19,722 nucleotides of DNA. Source: Bradymonadales bacterium (GTDB taxonomy: Bacteria > Myxococcota > Bradymonadia > REDH01). Below, piece by piece: positions 15,417-19,722 of this stretch. Location of the stretch: assembly GCA_947483645.1 (NCBI GenBank), contig CANKLS010000027.1, forward strand, positions 1 to 19,722, read 5' to 3'. A program made the position numbers and the translations under genes. Below the pieces are notes generated by a model. That model was not told the origin of the DNA. It saw only the letters and a program-made list of their open reading frames with translations, and made no database searches. Position 1 is the first letter of the stretch. Each line of letters starts with the position of its first letter.

Positions 15417-16120
15417 GGCTTGCCGCTGCCAGCAGTGGGTGCGGCATCCGGCGCAGCTGTGTCGTCGAGGAGTGCGGAGGCGAGCCAGGCGACAGAGGCC
15501 CGCACGGCGGGCCAGCGGTCGTCGCCAAAGCCGGGTGAGGTGGGCAGGGGGAGCCAGAGGAGCGGCGCCCCTTTGCCCCTGCCCCAGCCGGCCAAGGAGC
15601 CCTCGCTTGTGCCGTCCGCTCGCTTCGTCGACCATCCACCCGCCTCGTTGCTGAACGAAACCCGGGATGCGCCGCTCTCCAGCGCAGTCGGGGCACCGGC
15701 GGTGAGGATGAGGCGTCCCCAGGGCTGCGCATCGCGCGTCACGGTCACCTCGGAGGGCTGGCGCAGAAGCTCGACCTTCGTGAAGCCGTCGCAGGCAAGC
15801 GAGGCGCGACCGGCTGCAGCATCGAGCGCGCCGCGGCACCAGGGCCGGCCGTCGGCGGTGAGCAGTTCGAGCCCCGCATCGGTGATGCGGAGATGGCTGC
15901 CGCGCTCACCCGGTCCGGCGTAGTGGCGGAGCGCCGTACGGCTCACACGCATGCGCTCCACGGCAACGCCGTTGGCGTCGAGCCTCCGTACCAACGAACC
16001 GGACGGCTGCTCGTTGCCCCAGTCAAAAGCCGACGGAGCGACAACCCGCTCCGGCTGCTGACAGGCTGCTAGGAACAGCAGGCCGAGCAGCGCGGCAAGA
16101 CGGAGAGGCGCGGCGGGCAT
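15413..16120 (-). CDS. Hypothetical lipoprotein downstream of nusB
   Basis: No family is recognised. The 235-residue product starts with a clear lipoprotein signal, LAALLGLLFLAAC (Cys20), so it should be exported and lipid-anchored. The mature part has short beta-like stretches (GSHLRITDAGLELLTADG, KVELLRQPSEVTVTRD, PWGRLILTAG) and ends in a low-complexity Ala/Pro/Gly tail. ATG 16120 is firmly supported by AGGAGG four bases upstream, which overlaps the nusB stop codon, so it is translated from the rib-nusB transcript. It contains two more cysteines, near WCRGAL and LACDGF, that could pair. The gene ends by sharing CTAG with the convergent transporter gene. A function linked to riboflavin or NusB is not implied by sequence. 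Confidence 0.75.
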   Translation of the reverse strand: MPAAPLRLAALLGLLFLAACQQPERVVAPSAFDWGNEQPSGSLVRRLDANGVAVERMRVSRTALRHYAGPGERGSHLRITDAGLELLTADGRPWCRGALDAAAGRASLACDGFTKVELLRQPSEVTVTRDAQPWGRLILTAGAPTALESGASRVSFSNEAGGWSTKRADGTSEGSLAGWGRGKGAPLLWLPLPTSPGFGDDRWPAVRASVAWLASALLDDTAAPDAAPTAGSGKP

Positions 16121-16124
16121 GCTG

Positions 16125-16130
16125 CCTCCT
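16125..16130 (-). promoter_or_regulatory. Ribosome binding site of the lipoprotein, overlapping nusB stop
   Basis: A perfect AGGAGG on the minus strand lies 4 bases before ATG 16120 and shares bases with the nusB TAG (16129-16131). It fixes the lipoprotein start and suggests translational coupling. Confidence 0.8.
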
Positions 16131-16644
16131 AGTTGAAGGGGATGTTCAGGTTTCGACGGACCTGGTCGAGGATACCGTTGACGAAGCGGGGCGTCTGCTC
16201 CTCGCCATAACGCTTGGCGATCTCCATGAGCCCGTTGACGGTTCCGCGCGCGCGAGGACGGTCGGTGGAGATGAGTTCGGCCACACCGATGCGGAGCAGG
16301 GTGCGGTCGATGGGCGGCATGCGGTCGAGGCGCCAGCGGGGCGACGCGGTACGGATGTGCTCATCGATGAGGGCCATCTGGTGGGCGACGAGATGAACGG
16401 TCTCCGTCACCTCATCGCGCATCGCCTCCCACTCGTCGCGCTCGGGGATGAAGTCGTCGAAGCGGTCGACGCGGTGGTAGGGGCTCACCTGCTTGGCCGT
16501 GAGCGGTTCGGCGGTTCCTACGATGGCTTCGTCCACGGAAGCGAGCGAGGCCAGCGGCGGCTGCCCGTTGAACTCCGCTGCGTAGAGGACCCAGAGAGCA
16601 AGTTCGCGTCGGCGGTCTTCGTGGGTTGCGCGCTCGGGTATCAC
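16129..16644 (-). CDS. nusB: Transcription antitermination factor NusB
   Basis: NusB binds boxA RNA with NusE (S10) and supports antitermination on rRNA operons. The C-terminal half is typical: [22 protein letters not shown], then [31 protein letters not shown]. The N-terminal [18 protein letters not shown] matches the usual RxxARxxALQxLY start. At 171 residues it is longer than the usual 130-150; the extra part is a polar segment around residues 45-80 ([25 protein letters not shown]). The start is GTG at 16642-16644, overlapping the ribH TGA in GTGA, so it is probably translated by coupling. The ribH-nusB order is a widely conserved arrangement and supports the call. Confidence 0.92.
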   Translation of the reverse strand: MIPERATHEDRRRELALWVLYAAEFNGQPPLASLASVDEAIVGTAEPLTAKQVSPYHRVDRFDDFIPERDEWEAMRDEVTETVHLVAHQMALIDEHIRTASPRWRLDRMPPIDRTLLRIGVAELISTDRPRARGTVNGLMEIAKRYGEEQTPRFVNGILDQVRRNLNIPFN

Positions 16645-17105
16645 AGGACTTTGCCCAGATTGGCCATCTCGATGGCAACCAGGGCCGCTTCTGCGCCCTT
16701 GTTGCCCATCTTGGTTCCGGCCCGCTCGATGGCCTGCTCGATGGTGTCGGCCGTGATGACGCCGAAGGCAATCGGGACGCCCGTCGCCACGGAGACCTGC
16801 GAGATGCCCTTGGTGGCCTCTCCCGCGACGTAGTCGAAGTGGGGCGTCGAGCCGCGGATGACCGCGCCGATCGCGATGATGGCGTCATACCTGCCGGACT
16901 TGGCGAGCTGGCTTACAGCGAGCGGGATTTCGAAGGCGCCGGGAACCTTGATGAGGGCCGTAGCAGCGGCATCTCCGCCGTGGCGCTCGATGGTGTCGAG
17001 CGCGCCCTCGACAAGGCGGTCGGTGATGAAGTGATTCCACCGGGTCGTCACAATGGCGAGACGGAGTCCTGTCGCGACGAGCGAGCCTTGGATGCACTGA
17101 GCCAT
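16641..17105 (-). CDS. ribH: 6,7-dimethyl-8-ribityllumazine synthase
   Basis: RibH condenses 5-amino-6-ribitylamino-uracil with 3,4-dihydroxy-2-butanone-4-phosphate to lumazine, the penultimate riboflavin step. The 154-residue product has the full family pattern: [17 protein letters not shown] near the N-terminus, [11 protein letters not shown], the active-site region [15 protein letters not shown] with its histidine, and the C-terminal [12 protein letters not shown] and [14 protein letters not shown] followed by AIEMANL. ATG 17105 is used; GTG 17114 is in frame three codons earlier (Val-Asn-Asn-Met) and is an equal alternative, since neither has a Shine-Dalgarno sequence. It follows ribB(A) by 31 bases and overlaps nusB by four. 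Icosahedral or pentameric assembly is typical of the family. Confidence 0.96.
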   Translation of the reverse strand: MAQCIQGSLVATGLRLAIVTTRWNHFITDRLVEGALDTIERHGGDAAATALIKVPGAFEIPLAVSQLAKSGRYDAIIAIGAVIRGSTPHFDYVAGEATKGISQVSVATGVPIAFGVITADTIEQAIERAGTKMGNKGAEAALVAIEMANLGKVL

Positions 17106-17136
17106 ATTGTTCACACCGTGAAGGAGAGAGAGTTGG

Positions 17137-18306
17137 TTACTTCTGCGCGTCGGGGCGCGGGATGGGTTCGTACTTGTCGACCGTGAGGCCATAGCCCTCG
17201 AGGCCGCCAATCTGGTGGTCGCTCGAGGAGAGAATGGACATGCGGGAGACGCCGCAATCACGGAGGATCTGGGCACCGATGCCGAGGTCGCGCAGGGCAG
17301 CCTTGGGGCGGTTCACCGAGGCGGGCGCCCCGAAGTTGGGCGCGAGGCGGCGGATGGTGGCCGCATCGGCGCGGTCGACCGCGAAGGTGGCGAGGCTCTC
17401 AAAGCGGCTGACTTCGGGCTTGTGGAGATAGACGAGGACGCCGACGCCGGCCTCGGCGATCATCTGCATGGCTCCGTGCAGCTGCCAGCCGCCGCGCACC
17501 TGGGTGCCACGGAAGACGTCGCCAACGAGGGCCGGATGCTGGACGCGGACCCTGACAGGCTCGGTCGCCGTCGCAGGGTCGCCCAGGACGAGGGCGAGGT
17601 GCTCTCCACCGTCAACCTGGCTGCGGTAGGCGCGGAGCTTGAAGCCGGCATGGGCCTCGCAGGGGAAGGGAATCTCCGCCACGAGTTCAACCAGCGAGTC
17701 CGTCTGCAGCCGGTAGTCGATGAGGTCTGCGACCGAGGCGATGAGCAGCCCATGCTCGGCTGCAAACAACTCCAGATCGGGCATGCGCGACATGGTGCCG
17801 TCGTCGTTAAGGATCTCGCAGATCACAGCGGCAGGCTTGAGGCCCGAGAGGCGGGCGAGGTCTACGCTGCCCTCGGTCTGTCCGGTGCGGACCAGCACGC
17901 CACCCTTGCGGGCGCGGAGCGGGAAGATGTGGCCCGGGTAGACGAGGTCGGCGGCAGTCGCATTGTCGTCGACCGCGACCGCGATGGTGCGGGCTCTGTC
18001 GGCAGCCGAGATGCCGGTCGTGACGCCCTCACGGGCCTCGATGGAGACGGTGAAGGCGGTGCCGAACTGTGCCGTGTTCTGCTGCACCATCATGGGGATT
18101 TTGAGCTCTTCGAGGCGCTCTTCTGTCAACGTCAGACAGATGAGGCCACGACCATGCTTGGCCATAAAGTTGATGGCCTCGGGCGTAGCGAACTCGGCGG
18201 CAACGACGAGGTCGCCTTCGTTCTCGCGGCCTTCGTCGTCGACGAGGATGATAAGGTCTCCCTTGCGAAAGGCCTCGAGGATTTGCGGAATGGTTGCGAG
18301 CGGCAT
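17137..18306 (-). CDS. ribB: DHBP synthase with degenerate GTP cyclohydrolase II domain (RibBX-like)
   Basis: The N-terminal domain (about 1-200) is DHBP synthase, which turns ribulose-5-phosphate into 3,4-dihydroxy-2-butanone-4-phosphate. It shows [10 protein letters not shown] (23-32), HGRGLICL (51-58), [10 protein letters not shown] (96-105), GHIFPL (125-130) and [17 protein letters not shown] (163-179). The motif usually written GHTEA is GQTEG here, with Gln143 in place of a metal-binding His. The C-terminal part (about 205-389) aligns with GTP cyclohydrolase II, but the zinc cysteines are gone: V253-L276 has Ala259, Val270 and Gly272 at those places. The QEGRG-type catalytic motif is also absent ([13 protein letters not shown] instead). 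This fits the RibBX variant described in Proteobacteria, so GTP cyclohydrolase II activity is unlikely. AAGGAG overlaps the ribE stop, six bases before ATG. The 389-residue length is that of a full RibBA. Confidence 0.9.
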   Translation of the reverse strand: MPLATIPQILEAFRKGDLIILVDDEGRENEGDLVVAAEFATPEAINFMAKHGRGLICLTLTEERLEELKIPMMVQQNTAQFGTAFTVSIEAREGVTTGISAADRARTIAVAVDDNATAADLVYPGHIFPLRARKGGVLVRTGQTEGSVDLARLSGLKPAAVICEILNDDGTMSRMPDLELFAAEHGLLIASVADLIDYRLQTDSLVELVAEIPFPCEAHAGFKLRAYRSQVDGGEHLALVLGDPATATEPVRVRVQHPALVGDVFRGTQVRGGWQLHGAMQMIAEAGVGVLVYLHKPEVSRFESLATFAVDRADAATIRRLAPNFGAPASVNRPKAALRDLGIGAQILRDCGVSRMSILSSSDHQIGGLEGYGLTVDKYEPIPRPDAQK

Positions 18307-18311
18307 CGGGG

Positions 18312-18317
18312 CTCCTT
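18312..18317 (-). promoter_or_regulatory. Ribosome binding site of ribB(A), overlapping ribE stop region
   Basis: AAGGAG on the minus strand lies five to six bases before ATG 18306 and its first base is part of the ribE TAA. It confirms the start and implies coupled translation of ribE and ribB(A). Confidence 0.75.
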
Positions 18318-18976
18318 TACTCGTTCAGATAGCCATTGTCTTTGAGCAGCGTCTGCAGGCGCGCGTCGGAGCCTGCAGCGGAGGCACCGCCCCAGTTCAG
18401 GAGGCGGCGCACATGCTTGGCGAGCATGTCGGTCTCGATATTGACGGAGGCTCCAACCGCAAGGGCCGCGAGACCTGTCTTGTCTTGCGTATGGCGGATA
18501 ATCATCACCTCAAAGCCGTCTGCCGTGAGTTGGTTGATGGTCAGCGATACACCGCTTACCGCGATTGACCCCTTCTCGACGAGGTCGGGCAGGAGGTCGG
18601 CGGGAATGGAGAACCGGAGCACCACGCAGGCGCCCTCATCGCGGCGTTCCACAAGCCTACCGACGCCGTCCACATGGCCCTGCACAAAGTGGCCGCCGAG
18701 ACGGTCGCCCACTGCGAGCGCTCGCTCGAGGTGAAGGCGGGCTCCCTGCCTCAACTCGCCAAGGTGGCTCCGGCGAAGGGTTTCCGCGGAGAGTTCGACC
18801 GTGAAAGTGTCGCGGCTCAAGCGGGTGACGGTGAGACAGCAACCATCGACCGCGATGCTCTCGCCGAGCGCAAAGGTGGCGGCGTCTAGCGCCGTTCGTA
18901 TTTCGAAGACCGCATCGTTCCCGCTCCGAGAGAGGGCCGACAGCGTGCCTACATCCTGAACGAGTCCGGTGAACAT
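18317..18976 (-). CDS. ribE: Riboflavin synthase, alpha chain
   Basis: RibE dismutates two 6,7-dimethyl-8-ribityllumazine molecules into riboflavin and the pyrimidine precursor. The 219-residue protein begins with the invariant MFTGLVQ and contains the two lumazine-binding repeats. Repeat 1 (about 1-97) has VDGCCLTVTRL and FTVELSAETLRRS; repeat 2 (about 98-200) has GGHFVQGHVDGVG, VSGVSLTINQL and ETDMLAKHVRRLL. These are all standard. The ATG follows a weak ribosome binding site (CTCTCAAG). It sits 110 bases after ribD and 10 bases before ribB(A), within the rib-nusB unit. Confidence 0.96.
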   Translation of the reverse strand: MFTGLVQDVGTLSALSRSGNDAVFEIRTALDAATFALGESIAVDGCCLTVTRLSRDTFTVELSAETLRRSHLGELRQGARLHLERALAVGDRLGGHFVQGHVDGVGRLVERRDEGACVVLRFSIPADLLPDLVEKGSIAVSGVSLTINQLTADGFEVMIIRHTQDKTGLAALAVGASVNIETDMLAKHVRRLLNWGGASAAGSDARLQTLLKDNGYLNE

Positions 18977-19086
18977 CTTGAGAGCCAGAGAACGGTGGAA
19001 GAGACGGCAGAATCCGCTGCGAAGGCTCTAGGCATCGAGGGGCCTGCCGTCAAACGGAGCACAGCCCTGAGAGGCCATCTCTGCCC

Positions 19087-19722
19087 TCAGCGGGGCGCGA
19101 TGGAGCCTGTGACGAGCAGGTCAGGACCGACCTGCTCGTAGGAGAGATCCGAGAGCCTCGCCGCGACCGCGGGTGCATCGAAACCGTGACCGCCGATAGC
19201 CGATAATGCCCGCTCGCCGCCCAGCAACAGCGGAGCATAGAAGAAGCGGACGCGGTCGATCACGCCAGCGTCGAGCAGCGCGCCGGCGAGCGTAGCGCCA
19301 CCCTCCACGAAGAGACTCAGGCAGCCGCGGGCGACCACCGCGTCCAGGATGGACTGCACCGGCAAACGCCCCTTTTCGAGCGGCAGACAGTCCACGTCGA
19401 TGCCGCGGGCGCGGAGCGAGGCAATCCGCTCCGGGTCTACATCGACGCCGCAGAGGACAATCGTAGGAGCCGCTCCATCGTTGAAGAGTGTCGCCTCGAG
19501 CGGAGCCGAGAGCCGCGTATCGAGCACAAACCGGGTAGGCTGAACGGCTGCACCGACACCGCGCGCGGTAAGGTGCGGGTTGTCGGCGCGCAGCGTGCCG
19601 GCCCCAACGAGGATGGCATCGTGCTCAGCGCGCCAGCGGTGGACCCGCAGGCGGGCGGCCTCCGAGGTGATCCAACGGCTTGTGCCGTCGCGCGAGGCGA
19701 TGCGGCCATCGAGCGACATCGC
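19087..19722 (-). CDS. ribD: RibD reductase domain, C-terminal part (5' end outside window)
   Basis: The visible 211 codons are the reductase half of RibD, which reduces the ribosylamino-pyrimidine to the ribitylamino form with NADPH. The frame is open to the window edge; the usual N-terminal deaminase domain would lie beyond it and is not seen. Characteristic pieces are MSLDGRIASRDGTSRWIT, HDAILVGAGTLRADNPHLT, TRFVLDTRL, SLFVEGGATLAGALLDAGVIDRVRFFYAPLLLGG and the C-terminal LVTGSI. An internal Met is at 19719, but family homology shows the protein continues upstream. It heads the rib-nusB cluster on this strand. An FMN riboswitch, if any, would be upstream of the deaminase domain and thus off the window. 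Confidence 0.93.
   Translation of the reverse strand, partial: AMSLDGRIASRDGTSRWITSEAARLRVHRWRAEHDAILVGAGTLRADNPHLTARGVGAAVQPTRFVLDTRLSAPLEATLFNDGAAPTIVLCGVDVDPERIASLRARGIDVDCLPLEKGRLPVQSILDAVVARGCLSLFVEGGATLAGALLDAGVIDRVRFFYAPLLLGGERALSAIGGHGFDAPAVAARLSDLSYEQVGPDLLVTGSIAPR

Noticed and set aside
14507..15538. A 343-codon plus-strand open frame overlapping the TauE/SafE-type gene in another frame
   Set aside because: The frame at 14634-15416 has clear TSUP motifs and helices; the longer one is Arg/Gly/Ala-rich without structure.
17215..18345. A 376-codon plus-strand open frame across ribB(A)
   Set aside because: Antisense to ribB(A), with the same Gly/Asp/Glu-rich shadow composition and no motifs.
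18977..19086. Possible riboswitch or promoter in the ribD-ribE gap
   Set aside because: No FMN-riboswitch-like set of conserved helices is visible in these 110 bases. A TTGACG with a poor TAGAGC 17 bases on is too weak to call; the true leader would be upstream of ribD, off the window.
1..19722. CRISPR arrays, tRNA or rRNA genes, insertion sequences, att sites, defence islands
   Set aside because: I looked for regular repeats, terminal inverted repeats next to transposase-like frames and RNA gene patterns on both strands and saw none; nearly all bases are covered by core or envelope genes.

Overview
The window is a GC-rich, very gene-dense bacterial chromosome segment, with no tRNA, rRNA, CRISPR array, insertion sequence or phage gene visible. 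Several traits point to Myxococcota or a related former-Deltaproteobacteria lineage. These are a membrane-anchored eukaryote-type Ser/Thr kinase, an atypical PilZ-like protein with a long Pro/Ala-rich tail, a PilT retraction ATPase, a large surface lipoprotein with an Asp/Gly/Ser/Thr linker, and a stand-alone sigma-region-4 protein. The lineage is an inference from gene style; no rRNA is present to fix it.

Layout. (1) Positions 1-3905, plus strand: the 3' end of recA, two strong stem-loops, pilT, a secreted probable outer-membrane barrel protein whose start overlaps the pilT stop, and the PilZ-like protein. (2) Positions 3916-8293, minus strand, transcribed right to left: glpX (class II fructose-1,6-bisphosphatase), a small sigma-region-4-like DNA-binding protein, purH and purD. 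The tight spacing suggests one unit linking gluconeogenesis and the last steps of IMP synthesis. (3) Positions 8432-14070, plus strand: a Ser/Thr kinase with one C-terminal membrane helix, a lipoprotein L,D-transpeptidase of the YcbB type, and a lipoprotein with an alpha/beta-hydrolase triad. (4) Positions 14073-15416: a small four-helix membrane protein (minus) diverging from a TauE/SafE-type transporter (plus). (5) Positions 15413-19722, minus strand: the classical riboflavin cluster ribD-ribE-ribB(A)-ribH-nusB followed by a small lipoprotein, with overlapping or near-overlapping genes and ribosome binding sites sitting on the preceding stop codons.

How the genes work together. The rib genes cover RibD (partial), the DHBP synthase half of RibBA, lumazine synthase and riboflavin synthase. 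The GTP cyclohydrolase II half of the RibBA protein has lost all three zinc cysteines and the QEGRG-type motif, so it resembles the RibBX variant and the cell should need another GTP cyclohydrolase II outside this window. The left part looks like type IV pilus retraction plus envelope or signalling accessories. The middle part is envelope-directed (peptidoglycan cross-linking, surface lipoproteins).

I did not find a clear-cut new multi-gene system. The items most worth following are the stand-alone sigma-4/Cys-motif protein between glpX and purH, the degenerate RibBA, the two hairpins between recA and pilT, and the pilT / barrel / PilZ-like trio.
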